DNA from: Mycobacterium sp.
Lineage (GTDB): Bacteria > Actinomycetota > Actinomycetes > Mycobacteriales > Mycobacteriaceae
Direction: 5' to 3'
Assembly: GCA_003987775.1 (NCBI GenBank)
Contig: RXJD01000087.1
Location: forward strand, 1-64,000
Length of the DNA stretch: 64,000 nt
Each line of letters opens with the position of its first letter. Within the stretch, counting starts at the first letter, position 1. The translations under genes and the position numbers were made by a program. Under the pieces are notes generated by a model. The model saw only the letters and a list, made by a program, of their open reading frames with translations. It was not told the DNA's origin and did not search any database. This document shows, one piece after another, positions 41,300 through 50,089 of this stretch.

Positions 41300-41638
41300 G
41301 TGCATTCGTCGATCGCCGGCTTCTCCATGCCTTCCGAGGAACGAGTGACCCGTGCCGCAGAGACATTTCGCATGCTCAGTGATCCCACCCGGGTCAAGAT
41401 TCTCTGGGCGTTACTGCAGGGCGAGACGTCGGTGGCCTGCTTGGCCGATCTTGCTCAGGTGGCGCCCACCGTCGTCAGCCAGCACCTGGCGAAGTTGCGA
41501 CTGGCCGGGCTGGTGAAGGCCCGTCGCGAAGGGACCTTCATCTACTACTCGCCGGCCGATCAAGACATTCTGCGGGTGCTCAGTCAGGCCCTCGACGGTG
41601 CCGACCTGAGCGAAAATCGCCCTGCTCCCGGTTCCTAG
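41300..41638 (+). CDS. ArsR/SmtB-family regulator of the metal ATPase
   Basis: The 112-residue protein has the ArsR winged helix: ETFRMLSDPTRVKILWALLQGETSVACLADLAQVAPTVVSQHLAKLRLAGLVKARREGTFIYYS. It presumably represses the divergent P1B ATPase until metal binds. The usual metal sites are not obvious: there is one Cys (SVACLA, near residue 47) and the C-terminal helix (PADQDILRVLSQALDGADL) lacks the DxH pattern of NmtR. The metal therefore cannot be predicted, or another ligand is sensed. The start is the GTG at 41300, placed by the -10 box. Confidence 0.88.
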   Translation: MHSSIAGFSMPSEERVTRAAETFRMLSDPTRVKILWALLQGETSVACLADLAQVAPTVVSQHLAKLRLAGLVKARREGTFIYYSPADQDILRVLSQALDGADLSENRPAPGS

Positions 41639-42053
41639 CGACCGGCACAATTCTCGGCGACACGCGGCGCCACCGGATGTGATATTCGCCTCGTTGGGCG
41701 GTAAATAATAAGAAATTCTTATTTGAAGCTGGCGCCGCGGCGGTCGCATTCGTTCGCTGGGAGATTGATTCTGCACGTCAAAAGGTGTCTTGGCTTTGCT
41801 GGAGCGGGTATGCCCGAGCGTCATCGCCGGCCATCCTGAGCGTATACTTAGATGTCCACGTGATGTAGGTAACAGCCGCGAATTTGAATTCTTTTTAGCT
41901 GGAATTCGGCGGCTAGAATAGCGGTTAAACGTGTGTTGAAGCAGCACTTTCCGGTGCTGTTATGCGCTTTATCGGATGACCGCTCGTACATAGTCGCGCG
42001 ATTGCGGTCAGCCGTCCGGAGAGTTCGACCAACAGAGTAGAGGCGGTGCCAGC
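41639..42053. other. AT-rich intergenic region upstream of the Rv1057-like gene
   Basis: 415 bp with much lower GC than the surroundings, especially 41700-41740 and 41875-41930. It holds a perfect inverted repeat AATAAGAA-A-TTCTTATT (41707-41723), a TATACT -10-like box (41843-41848) and a CAGCAC/GTGCTG hairpin near 41944-41961. No gene is seen. In M. tuberculosis the AT-rich region before Rv1057 is bound by the response regulator TrcR, so this is probably a regulatory region. Confidence 0.6.
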
Positions 42054-43223
42054 GTGAGCTTCGAAAGCAAGGTGAACGGCCGGGTTTCAGAGGTCCTCGA
42101 GCTCGGGGCTAGCCCGGTTGCCGTCCAGATCCCGGTTTTCAGGGGGCCCATCAGCGGCATTGCGGCCAGCCCGGCCGGCGGCCGCCTGCTGGTGACCAAC
42201 TACGGCAGCGACAGCGTCTCGGTCATCGACGCCGACAGCTGCCGGGTGGTGGACGCCATCGGAGGCCTGGCCGAACCGTTCGCAATCGCCCTCACCGCGG
42301 ATCGTGCGTACGTGAGCACCGTATCCCCGGCTTACGACGCGATTCAGGTCATCGACCTGGCCACCAACACTGTCATCGCCTCGCACCGGGTCGCCTTGAG
42401 CGTGAGCGACCTCGCCGTGAGTGGCGACGGCAAGCACGTGTACATCAGCCGCAACGGTGCGCGCGGCGCCGACGTCGCAATCCTGGACGTCGAGACCGGG
42501 CGGATGCACGTCGTCGACATCGCGCGCACCGCCGGTACCACCACGGAATCCGTCCAGGCGAGTTCTGACGGCGGCCGGTTGTACGTCGGTGTGAACGGTC
42601 CGCGCGGGGGCCAAGTGGTCGTCATCGACACCGGGCTGAATCCGGACGAGCCCGCCGGACGTGCCCGTTGGCGTCGCAAGAGCGGGAAGCCCGCGAAGAG
42701 CTCCAAGTTGGTGGCCAAGACGTCGGCGCAGGCTGCGAGCCCGTCGGTGATCGCCACCGTCGAGATCGGCCTGCCCGTCCGCGACGTTGCCATCAGCCCC
42801 AACGGCGGTCTGGTCTACGTCGCCAGCAGCGGCCCCGAGGCTGCGGTGCTCGACGTCGTCGACACCCGCACCAACAAGATCGCCGGGACCCGCAAGATCG
42901 CCGAGGTGACCGGCCTGGTCACCCGGCTCACGCTGAGCGCTGACGGCGAGCGCGCCTACCTGGTGAGCGACGACAGCGTCACCGTGGTGTGCACGCTCAC
43001 TCAGGACGTCATCGACCGCGTGGACGTCGCGAGCCAGCCGTCCTGTGTGGCCGAAAGTGCCGACGGCACCTCGCTGTATGTCGCCGACTATTCCGGTGCC
43101 GTCACCGTGGCACCGGTCGCGGTGAACGCCGAGACGCGGATCGAGCAGGCGGCACTGGAAAGCAGGCGTTCGGTGGACCTGTTCGTGCCCGACTTGCTGC
43201 AGTACGACGCCGCCCTCGTCTGA
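42054..43223 (+). CDS. YVTN-type beta-propeller protein (Rv1057 equivalent)
   Basis: The 389-residue protein is a seven-bladed YVTN-type propeller, with blades such as GGRLLVTNYGSDSVSVIDADSC, DAIQVIDLATNTVIA, GKHVYISRNGARGADVAILDVETG and GLVYVASSGPEAAVLDVVDTRTNKI. There is no signal peptide or lipobox, so it is cytoplasmic or exported without one. In M. tuberculosis the equivalent gene, next to fadD14, responds to envelope stress and host conditions. The start is a GTG at 42054. The long AT-rich upstream region supports complex regulation. No enzymatic activity is evident. Confidence 0.86.
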   Translation: MSFESKVNGRVSEVLELGASPVAVQIPVFRGPISGIAASPAGGRLLVTNYGSDSVSVIDADSCRVVDAIGGLAEPFAIALTADRAYVSTVSPAYDAIQVIDLATNTVIASHRVALSVSDLAVSGDGKHVYISRNGARGADVAILDVETGRMHVVDIARTAGTTTESVQASSDGGRLYVGVNGPRGGQVVVIDTGLNPDEPAGRARWRRKSGKPAKSSKLVAKTSAQAASPSVIATVEIGLPVRDVAISPNGGLVYVASSGPEAAVLDVVDTRTNKIAGTRKIAEVTGLVTRLTLSADGERAYLVSDDSVTVVCTLTQDVIDRVDVASQPSCVAESADGTSLYVADYSGAVTVAPVAVNAETRIEQAALESRRSVDLFVPDLLQYDAALV

Positions 43224-43332
43224 CACCGGCCGCGCGTCGGCCCGACGTTCGCGAGCCCGCGCCGCGGCGATAGCATTCGGCCACGGGAACCGACAGGCGG
43301 TGCTGCGCCGAGACGCGTGAGGCGGTACATCG

Positions 43333-44964
43333 ATGTACAGCACGATGCAGGAATTTCCGCTGACGATCACCGCGATCATGCGGCACGGCTGCGGAGTCCA
43401 CGGACTGCGCGAGGTCATTACCGCGACCGGTGACGGCTACCGCAGCATCACCTATCGCGAACTGGGACAGCAGGCTGCCCAACTCGCGAATGCGCTGCGC
43501 GGCCTCGGCGTCACCGGCGATCAGCGGGTGGCCACCTTTATGTGGAACAACGCCGAGCACCTGGCGACCTATCTGGCGGTCCCCTCGATGGGCGCGGTGC
43601 TGCACACCCTCAACATCCGGTTGTTCCCACACCAGATCGCCTATGTGGCCAATGAAGCCGAGGACCAGGTGGTGCTGGTCGACGTGTCCCTGGCCAAATT
43701 GCTCGGGCCGGTGCTGGCCGAACTCGAGACCGTGCACACCGTGGTCGCGGTCGGCGACGGCGACATCACGCCGCTGCAGGACGGCGGCAAGACGGTGGTG
43801 CGCTATCACGAGCTGATCGACGGCGAATCAACCGAATTCGACTGGCCGACGATCGAGGAGAACTCCGCGGCCGCCATGTGTTACACCAGCGGCACCACCG
43901 GTAACCCGAAAGGCGTTGTCTACAGCCACCGTTCGAGTTTCCTGCATTCCATGGCGGCCTGCACCGTCAACGGTATCGGGGTGGGTTCCAGCGACCGGGT
44001 GCTGCCGATCGTGCCGATGTTTCATGCCAACGCCTGGGGCCTGCCGTACGCGGCCTTGATGGCCGGGGCCGACCTGGTGCTGCCCGACCGTCATCTGGAC
44101 GCCCGGTCGCTGGTCGACATGGTCGAGACGCTGCGTCCCACCAGGGCCGGTGCGGTGCCGACCATCTGGAACGACGTCATGCACTACCTGGACAAGGAGC
44201 CCGGGCACGACATGTCGTCGCTGAAGATGGTCGCCTGCGGCGGCTCCGCCGTTCCGGAATCGCTGATGCGCACCTTCGAGGACAAACACGGCGTGCAGAT
44301 CCGGCAGCTGTGGGGGATGACCGAGACCTCACCGCTGGCCACCATGGCCTGGCCGCCGCCGGGCACCCCGGACGACCAGCACTGGGCATTCCGGGTGACC
44401 CAAGGGCAGCCGGTGTGCGGCGTGGAGACCCGGATCGTCGACGACGACGGCAAGGTGCTGCCCAACGACGGTAAGGCCGTCGGCGAGGTGGAGGTGCGGG
44501 GTCCGTGGATCACCGGCGCCTACTACCAAGGTTATGACGAGTCGAAGTTCGATTCCGGCTGGTTGCGCACCGGCGACGTGGGGCGCATCGACGAGCAGGG
44601 CTTCATCACGCTGACCGATCGCGCCAAGGATGTGATCAAGTCCGGCGGGGAGTGGATCTCATCGGTGGAGTTGGAGAACTGCCTGATCGGTCATCCCGAT
44701 GTGGTCGAGGCCGCGGTCGTGGGGGTGCCCGACGAGCGCTGGCAGGAACGGCCGCTGGCCGTCGTCGTCACCCGGGAAGGAGCCGACGTGCAAGCGTCGG
44801 ATCTGCGAAAGTTTCTGGGAGACAAAGTGGTTCGCTGGTGGTTGCCCGAGCGGTGGGCGTTTGCGGACGAGGTTCCGCGCACCAGTGTGGGCAAGTACGA
44901 CAAGAAGACCATCCGGTCGCGTTACAACGACGGGGACTACGAGGTCGTCGAAGCGCACGACTGA
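43333..44964 (+). CDS. fadD14: Fatty-acyl-CoA ligase (AMP-forming), FadD14
   Basis: The 543-residue enzyme has the AMP-binding motif [13 protein letters not shown] (about residue 182), the [10 protein letters not shown] and [35 protein letters not shown] adenylation core, and a C-terminal [15 protein letters not shown] with the catalytic Lys. It should activate a medium- or long-chain acid to acyl-CoA via acyl-AMP. Its length (543) and position after the propeller gene match Rv1058. The ATG at 43333 is the only good start. It is followed by an inverted repeat and the Rv1059-like gene. Confidence 0.92.
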   Translation: MYSTMQEFPLTITAIMRHGCGVHGLREVITATGDGYRSITYRELGQQAAQLANALRGLGVTGDQRVATFMWNNAEHLATYLAVPSMGAVLHTLNIRLFPHQIAYVANEAEDQVVLVDVSLAKLLGPVLAELETVHTVVAVGDGDITPLQDGGKTVVRYHELIDGESTEFDWPTIEENSAAAMCYTSGTTGNPKGVVYSHRSSFLHSMAACTVNGIGVGSSDRVLPIVPMFHANAWGLPYAALMAGADLVLPDRHLDARSLVDMVETLRPTRAGAVPTIWNDVMHYLDKEPGHDMSSLKMVACGGSAVPESLMRTFEDKHGVQIRQLWGMTETSPLATMAWPPPGTPDDQHWAFRVTQGQPVCGVETRIVDDDGKVLPNDGKAVGEVEVRGPWITGAYYQGYDESKFDSGWLRTGDVGRIDEQGFITLTDRAKDVIKSGGEWISSVELENCLIGHPDVVEAAVVGVPDERWQERPLAVVVTREGADVQASDLRKFLGDKVVRWWLPERWAFADEVPRTSVGKYDKKTIRSRYNDGDYEVVEAHD

Positions 44965-44980
44965 GCGACTGATCGACTGA

Positions 44981-45044
44981 TCGCGAGCAGGCACAAACTC
45001 GCACTTCCGAGGCCCGAAACACGCGATTTTGTGTCTGCTCGCGA
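44981..45044. repeat. 22-bp inverted repeat between fadD14 and the Rv1059-like gene
   Basis: TCGCGAGCAGGCACAAACTC plus GC (44981-45002) and GCGATTTTGTGTCTGCTCGC plus GA (45023-45044) match as inverted repeats in 20 of 22 positions, with a 20-nt loop. It can form a large hairpin just before the ribosome-binding site of the next gene. The GCGAGCAGACACAAAATCGC type of sequence is, from memory, widespread between mycobacterial genes. Confidence 0.7.
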
Positions 45045-45063
45045 GGGAGAGGGGACCAGCACC

Positions 45064-46134
45064 ATGAGCCTGCGGGTCGTCCAGTGGGCAACCGGATCGG
45101 TCGGAGTGGCCGCGATCAAAGGGATCCTCGAGCATCCCGAACTCGAACTCGTCGGTTGTTGGGTGCATTCAGATGCCAAGAGCGGCAAAGACGTCGGCGA
45201 GATCATCGGCGGGCCGGCGCTGGGCGTCACCGCGACCGCCGACATCGACGACATCCTGAGGCTCGATGCCGACGCGGTGATCTACGCGCCGTTATTGCCC
45301 AGCGTCGACGAAGTGGCGGCGCTGCTGCGTTCGGGCAAGAACGTCGTCACCCCACTCGGCTGGTTCTATCCGACCGAAAAAGAAGGCGCTCCACTGGAAG
45401 TCGCCGCCCAGGCAGGCAACACCACGCTGCACGGTGCCGGAATCGGACCCGGTGCGGCCACGGAGCTGTTTCCGCTGCTGCTCTCGGTGATGTCCACCGG
45501 CGTGACGTTTGTTCGCGCCGAGGAGTTCTCCGATCTGCGTACCTACGGCGCACCGGATGTGCTGCGCTACGTGATGGGATTCGGCGGGACCCCGGACAGC
45601 GCGCTGACCGGACCGATGCAGAAGTTGCTGAACGGCGGCTTCTTCCAGTCGGTGCGGCTGTGCGTCGACAAAATCGGCTTCGCCGCCGATCCGGAGATCC
45701 GCGCGACGCAAGAGGTGGCCGTCGCGACCGCGCCCATCGACTCACCGATCGGGATGATCGAACCCGGTCAGGTCGCGGGACGCCGCTTCCACTGGGAGGC
45801 GCTCGTCGGCGACACCCCAGTCGTCCAGATCACCGTGAACTGGCTGATGGGTGAGGAAAACCTCGATCCGCCATGGTCTTTCGGGCCGGCAGGGGAGCGG
45901 TACGAGATCGAGGTGCGGGGTAACCCGGACACCTTCGTCACCATCAAGGGATGGCAGCCGGAGAGCGTGCAGGCCGGGCTGGTCAGCAATCCCGGTGTCG
46001 TCGCGACCGCGGCGCACTGCGTCAACGCGGTTCCGGCCACCTGCGCAGCTCCGGCGGGAATCCAGAGCTTTTTCGACCTGCCGCTCATCACCGGCCGGGC
46101 CGCGCCCCGGTTGTCACGCCACGAGGGGATCTGA
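45064..46134 (+). CDS. Dihydrodipicolinate reductase-like NAD(P)-binding protein
   Basis: The 356-residue protein has a Rossmann opening (LRVVQWATGSVGVAAIKGILEHPELELVG) and later GKNVVTPLGWF and TTLHGAGIGPGAATELFPLLLS. This is the pattern of the DapB-like reductases near fadD genes in mycobacteria (Rv1059, 354 residues). Related proteins reduce amino-acid or steroid-side-chain intermediates, but the substrate is unknown. The ATG at 45064 has GAGAGGGGA just upstream. It ends 1 bp into the next gene (TGATG). Confidence 0.87.
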   Translation: MSLRVVQWATGSVGVAAIKGILEHPELELVGCWVHSDAKSGKDVGEIIGGPALGVTATADIDDILRLDADAVIYAPLLPSVDEVAALLRSGKNVVTPLGWFYPTEKEGAPLEVAAQAGNTTLHGAGIGPGAATELFPLLLSVMSTGVTFVRAEEFSDLRTYGAPDVLRYVMGFGGTPDSALTGPMQKLLNGGFFQSVRLCVDKIGFAADPEIRATQEVAVATAPIDSPIGMIEPGQVAGRRFHWEALVGDTPVVQITVNWLMGEENLDPPWSFGPAGERYEIEVRGNPDTFVTIKGWQPESVQAGLVSNPGVVATAAHCVNAVPATCAAPAGIQSFFDLPLITGRAAPRLSRHEGI

Positions 46135-46610
46135 TGCCGAAGTCCGTCGTAGTCCAGCAGTCACGCGCCATCCCCATCTCGGTCGAGGACGCGTTCGCCC
46201 AGACGCTGCCCATATCGCTGCCGGTCATCTGCGCCCAGTGGTACGGAATCATTCCGCCCATCAAAGAGGTACGGGACCAGGTCGGCGACTGGGATGCGCC
46301 CGGCCAGACCCGCACCATCCTCATGGTGGGCGGGGGCCGGGTGAAAGAGCGGCTGACCACCGTCGACCCGCCGCGGTCTTTCGGGTACACCCTGTCGGAC
46401 ATCAGCGGACCGCTGGCCACGCTGGTGAGCTCGGTGGACGGCGTCTGGTCATTCGCGCCCGCCGGCACGGGTACCCGGGTGAGCTGGCAGTGGACGCTGC
46501 ACCCGAAGTCGTCGGCCTCGGCGCCCCTGCTGCCGGTGTTCGGAAAGATGTGGAAAGGGTATGCGCGGGTGGTGCTCGAAAAGCTCTCCGCGCAACTGGT
46601 GACCGACTGA
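46134..46610 (+). CDS. SRPBCC-family protein (Rv1060 equivalent)
   Basis: The 158-residue protein shows a START/SRPBCC pattern: VQQSRAIPISVEDAFAQTLP at the start (a typical polyketide-cyclase opening), a TVDPPRSFGYTLSDISGP strand, WSFAPAGTGTRVSWQWTL and a final KMWKGYARVVLEKLSAQL helix. Such folds bind hydrophobic ligands. The ATG overlaps the previous stop (TGATG), so translation is coupled. Role unknown; the Rv1060 equivalent has nearly the same length. Confidence 0.82.
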   Translation: MPKSVVVQQSRAIPISVEDAFAQTLPISLPVICAQWYGIIPPIKEVRDQVGDWDAPGQTRTILMVGGGRVKERLTTVDPPRSFGYTLSDISGPLATLVSSVDGVWSFAPAGTGTRVSWQWTLHPKSSASAPLLPVFGKMWKGYARVVLEKLSAQLVTD

Positions 46611-46613
46611 CCC

Positions 46614-47495
46614 ATGTGTCGACTCTTCGGCCTACATGCCGGGACGGAAGTCGTGGCCGCGACGTTCTGGTTGCTCGAGGCGCCGGACAGTCTTGCCCGG
46701 CAGAGCCGCAAGAATCCCGACGGCACGGGCCTGGGGGTGTTCGACGAGCACGGCCGGCCGCAGTTGTACAAGGAGCCGATAGCGGCCTGGCAGGACGCGA
46801 CGTTCGCCACCGAAGCGCATCAGCTGGACGGCACCACCTTCATCGCCCACGTTCGCTACGCCACGACGGGATCGCTCGATGTGCGCAACACCCACCCGTT
46901 CCTGCAGGACGGCCGGATCTTCGCGCACAACGGGATGATCGAGGGTCTCGACGTCGTCGAAGACCGGCTTCGTGAGCTCGGCACCTTCGATCTGGTACTG
47001 GGACAGACCGATTCCGAGCGGGTGTTCGCATTGATCACCGCGGGCATTCGCGCGCACGGCGGCGACGTATCGGCCGGAATCGTGGACGCCGTCAGCTGGC
47101 TCGCCGACAACGTGCCCGTCTACGCCGTCAACATCCTGTTGTGCATGGGAACGCAGATGTGGGCATTGCGCTACCCGGACACCCATCAGCTGTTCATGCT
47201 GGACCGGCGGGTTGACGGGGTCCCCGATTTCGATATGAGCACCAGCAGGATTCACGCGCAGAGCCCGACACTTACCGAACGCTCCTCGGTGGTGTTCGCG
47301 ACCGAACCGATGGACGACGACACGCGTTGGTGTCTTCTCGAGCCCGGGGAGTTGATCTACGTCAACGCGGGTCTGAACATCAACCGCACCATGGTGCTTC
47401 CCGATCCGCCCCGGCACCTGGTGCGCAGAGACGATCTGAGTCAGCCGGTCTTCCGTGCCCAGCACGCCCTCCCCGGAACGCGGCACCGACCGTGA
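46614..47495 (+). CDS. Class II glutamine amidotransferase-like protein (Rv1061 equivalent)
   Basis: The 293-residue protein begins MCRLFGLHAG; the Cys at position 2 is the Ntn nucleophile after Met removal, as in the YafJ-type GATase_4 family. KNPDGTGLGVF, FIAHVRYATTGSLDVRNTHPF and GRIFAHNGMIEG are its conserved segments. The partner that would use ammonia is not encoded nearby, so the reaction is unknown. It starts 3 bp after the SRPBCC gene and overlaps the next gene by GTGA. Confidence 0.9.
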   Translation: MCRLFGLHAGTEVVAATFWLLEAPDSLARQSRKNPDGTGLGVFDEHGRPQLYKEPIAAWQDATFATEAHQLDGTTFIAHVRYATTGSLDVRNTHPFLQDGRIFAHNGMIEGLDVVEDRLRELGTFDLVLGQTDSERVFALITAGIRAHGGDVSAGIVDAVSWLADNVPVYAVNILLCMGTQMWALRYPDTHQLFMLDRRVDGVPDFDMSTSRIHAQSPTLTERSSVVFATEPMDDDTRWCLLEPGELIYVNAGLNINRTMVLPDPPRHLVRRDDLSQPVFRAQHALPGTRHRP

Positions 47496-48361
47496 CGGCC
47501 CGACGAGCGCTGGTGCTGGCCGGCGGCGGCGTGGCGGGAATCGCCTGGGAGACAGGTATTTTGCGCGGTATCTCCGATGAATCACCGGCGGCGGCGCAAC
47601 GCCTGGTGGAGTCCAACGTCCTGGTCGGCACCTCCGCGGGTTCGACGGTCGCGGCGCAGATCAGCAGCGGCTGCTCGCTGGAATCGCTGTACGACCGCCA
47701 GGTCGCCGAGAATTCGGCCGAGATCGACCCCGGTGTCGACATCGACACGATCACCGAACTGTTCCTGGACGCGCTGCGTGAACCCCGCACCCCTGGCTGG
47801 GACCGGACCCGGGGCCGCCTGCAGCGGATCGGTGCCGTGGCGCTGGCCACCGACACCGTGCCGGAATCGGTGCGGCGTGCGGTGATCGAGCAACGCCTGC
47901 CCTCGCACGAGTGGCCGGACCGTGCCGTGCGAATCGTCGCAATCGACACGGCGACAGGGGAATTGGTGGTCTTCGATCGGCACTGCGGGGTCGGGTTGGT
48001 CGATGCGGTGGCGGCCAGTTGCGCGGTGCCGGGGGCGTGGCCGCCGGTGACGATCGCCGGCCGGCGGTATATGGATGGCGGGGTGAACAGCTCGGTCAAC
48101 ATCGAGGTCGCCGGCGACTGCGACGTTGCCGTGGTGCTGGTCCCTTCCGGCGTCGATACCCCGTCACCTTTCGGCCCCGGTCCCGCCGGTGAGATCGCGG
48201 CGTTCGCCGGGGATACGTTCAGCGTCTTCGCCGACGACGCATCACTCGCGGCGTTCGGCGCCAACCCCCTCGATCCGCGCTGCCGGATCGGCTCGGCTCA
48301 GGCCGGGCGTGCACAGGGACGCCGGGAAGCAGAGGCCGTCGCGCGTTTTCTCGACGTCTGA
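47492..48361 (+). CDS. Patatin-like phospholipase (Rv1062 equivalent)
   Basis: From the GTG at 47492 the 289-residue protein shows GGGVAGIAWETGIL (oxyanion loop), VGTSAGSTVAA (GxSxG nucleophile Ser at about residue 47) and RYMDGGVNSSVN (catalytic Asp). This is the complete Ser-Asp dyad of patatins, which hydrolyse lipid acyl esters. There is no signal peptide. The GTG overlaps the upstream stop (GTGA). It converges with a second patatin gene, which starts at 49457. Confidence 0.9.
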   Translation: MTARRALVLAGGGVAGIAWETGILRGISDESPAAAQRLVESNVLVGTSAGSTVAAQISSGCSLESLYDRQVAENSAEIDPGVDIDTITELFLDALREPRTPGWDRTRGRLQRIGAVALATDTVPESVRRAVIEQRLPSHEWPDRAVRIVAIDTATGELVVFDRHCGVGLVDAVAASCAVPGAWPPVTIAGRRYMDGGVNSSVNIEVAGDCDVAVVLVPSGVDTPSPFGPGPAGEIAAFAGDTFSVFADDASLAAFGANPLDPRCRIGSAQAGRAQGRREAEAVARFLDV

Positions 48362-48407
48362 TCATCGGCGTCTGATCTGTCGGCGTTCGCGCTGTTATCC
48401 GGGACTG

Positions 48408-49457
48408 TCAGCCCTCGATTGCCGGTGCCTCGGCTTCCTCGGTGCCGGCGTTCTCGAATGCGTCCAACGCGCGGGCGGCCAAAGTCCTTCCCACACCGAT
48501 GACTTCGACCGCGCGGTGGAATTCCAGGCTTCGGCACGTGGTCCGTGGCACCTCGATGAGCAGATCCGGCGGGTAGGCCGCCAGCGTGTGGCGGGCCAGC
48601 GCCGATTGGGCGATGTCAATCGTCCGGTTCATCACCTCGAAGCCGCCGAGCTTCGGCACCTCGGGCACCTCGTCGGCGTCGTCCTCGTCATTGTCTGACC
48701 AGTCATCGGAATCCGGGATCGAGGCTCCGAATCGGCTCAGCACCGCCCGCGCGGTAGGCCGATCCAGCAGCGACTTGGCCGCACTGGTGTCGAGCAGCGC
48801 GGTGGTGCTGCGCAGCATGCGGTTCAGCCACTCGGCGGTCATACCCGGTTCGGCGTCGCGGGTGGCCCCCGGTTCGCTGCCGTTGAGGCTGACCGCGATG
48901 GTCAGATCGGCGTTGATGGCCGCGATCGGAGCCATCGGCAGCGGATCGAGGATGCCTCCATCGGCGAGCAGGCGCCCGCCCACCTCATGCGGCGCGATCA
49001 CACCCGGGATCGCGATCGAGGCGCGGATGGCCTCGTCCACCGGGCCGCGCTGGAACCACACCGACTTGCCGGCCAGCAGGTCGGTGGCCACCGCGGTGTA
49101 GGGGACCGCCAGCTCTTCGATCGTGACCGGGCCGAGGATGTCGCGGACCGCGTCCAGGATCTTTTCCGCCCGCAGCACACCGGCCGCGGTGAGTGACGGG
49201 TCGAGCAACCGGAGAATGGTGCGCTGCGTGAGCGATTGGGCCCAATCGGCGAGTTCGGTGAGACGTCCGGCCGCCTGGACCCCGCCCACCAGCGCACCCA
49301 TCGACGATCCGGCGATGCCGACGATTTCGTAGCCCCGCTCCTGCAGCTCCTGGATCACGCCGATGTGGGCGTAGCCGCGGGCACCGCCACTGCCCAGTGC
49401 CAACGCGACGCGACTTCCTGAGGACGCGCGGGGGCGCAGGGGTATTGGTCCGGACAT
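48408..49457 (-). CDS. Patatin-like phospholipase, RssA/NTE type (Rv1063c equivalent)
   Basis: The 349-residue protein carries ALGSGGARGYAHIGVI (oxyanion), GIAGSSMGALVGG (GxSxG) and LLADGGILDPLP (catalytic Asp), all in NTE/RssA spacing. The C-terminal 120 residues are outside the patatin domain and include an acidic stretch (DSDDWSDNDEDDADE). No signal peptide. It is convergent with the other patatin gene (47 bp apart). Both are in the same positions in M. tuberculosis (Rv1062, Rv1063c). Confidence 0.9.
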   Translation of the reverse strand: MSGPIPLRPRASSGSRVALALGSGGARGYAHIGVIQELQERGYEIVGIAGSSMGALVGGVQAAGRLTELADWAQSLTQRTILRLLDPSLTAAGVLRAEKILDAVRDILGPVTIEELAVPYTAVATDLLAGKSVWFQRGPVDEAIRASIAIPGVIAPHEVGGRLLADGGILDPLPMAPIAAINADLTIAVSLNGSEPGATRDAEPGMTAEWLNRMLRSTTALLDTSAAKSLLDRPTARAVLSRFGASIPDSDDWSDNDEDDADEVPEVPKLGGFEVMNRTIDIAQSALARHTLAAYPPDLLIEVPRTTCRSLEFHRAVEVIGVGRTLAARALDAFENAGTEEAEAPAIEG

Positions 49458-49551
49458 CCCATCATTGTGCTTGGTGACGGGGTGCCCCGCCGAACCGGCT
49501 GACGGTTTTGCTCAGGCCTGATCCGAATTGCCACACCGGTGGTGGGAACCG

Positions 49552-49998
49552 TCAGCCGCACTCGCCCCGGCCGGCAGCCTGCGCCGCGACGATCACCGCT
49601 GCCTGACGTTCCGGGCCCAGTTCCGCCCAGCGCTTGTTCCAGCTACCCGCAAAGCCGGGGCCGGTCGCCTGCACCATCGCCAGGTACGGCTCGATCTGCG
49701 CCTCGCCAGTGCCGCCCTGGGCGTCCATCCACTCCTTGGCGGCATGGCAGGCCTGGAAATATTCTTCCTCGGTGGACTCGGCCGGAGCGTCCACCCGGGT
49801 GGTCACGCCGCCGGGGGAGACGCCGATGGCGCCTGCCGGCAGCAAACTGGTCGCGGTCGACGAGCCGGCCGGCGAGGACGTCGTTCTGCCGCCACTCCCG
49901 CCGTGCGCGCACCCGGCGACGGCCGTTAGGCACGCGAGCGCGGCGAGCAAGGATCCCCATCGTCGGTGTGCGCGCACAAGTCCCAATCTATGCAACAC
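49552..49998 (-). CDS. lpqV: Lipoprotein LpqV
   Basis: With the GTG at 49998 the protein has 148 residues, close to LpqV of M. tuberculosis (139). The signal peptide and lipobox (ACLTAVAGC) are clear. The mature part contains VSPGGVTTRVDAPAESTEEEYFQACHAAKEWMDAQGG and ends with GRGECG. Two Cys in the mature part may pair. Upstream in-frame codons exist but add 25 residues before the signal peptide. It is divergent from the cysteine dioxygenase gene. An 11-bp inverted repeat spans its stop (49497-49507 and 49547-49557), perhaps a 3'-end structure. Confidence 0.86.
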   Translation of the reverse strand: MLHRLGLVRAHRRWGSLLAALACLTAVAGCAHGGSGGRTTSSPAGSSTATSLLPAGAIGVSPGGVTTRVDAPAESTEEEYFQACHAAKEWMDAQGGTGEAQIEPYLAMVQATGPGFAGSWNKRWAELGPERQAAVIVAAQAAGRGECG

Positions 49999-50089
49999 TG
50001 ACTGCGTGACGGAACGGTTCTCTTGCGAGTGTTGTCGGCCCTGACGCGCCGCCGCTTGCCCTGTTCCTTTCACACACCGGAGTTCTTCG

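Noticed and set aside
39296-41305. A longer N-terminus for the P1B ATPase, starting at 41305
   Set aside because: It would run across the operator region and add a Cys-rich stretch with no ribosome-binding site; the GTG at 41209 fits better.
49497-49557. Intrinsic terminator of lpqV
   Set aside because: The 11-bp inverted repeat spans the stop codon, has a 39-nt loop and lacks a T-tract; kept only as a possible 3' structure.
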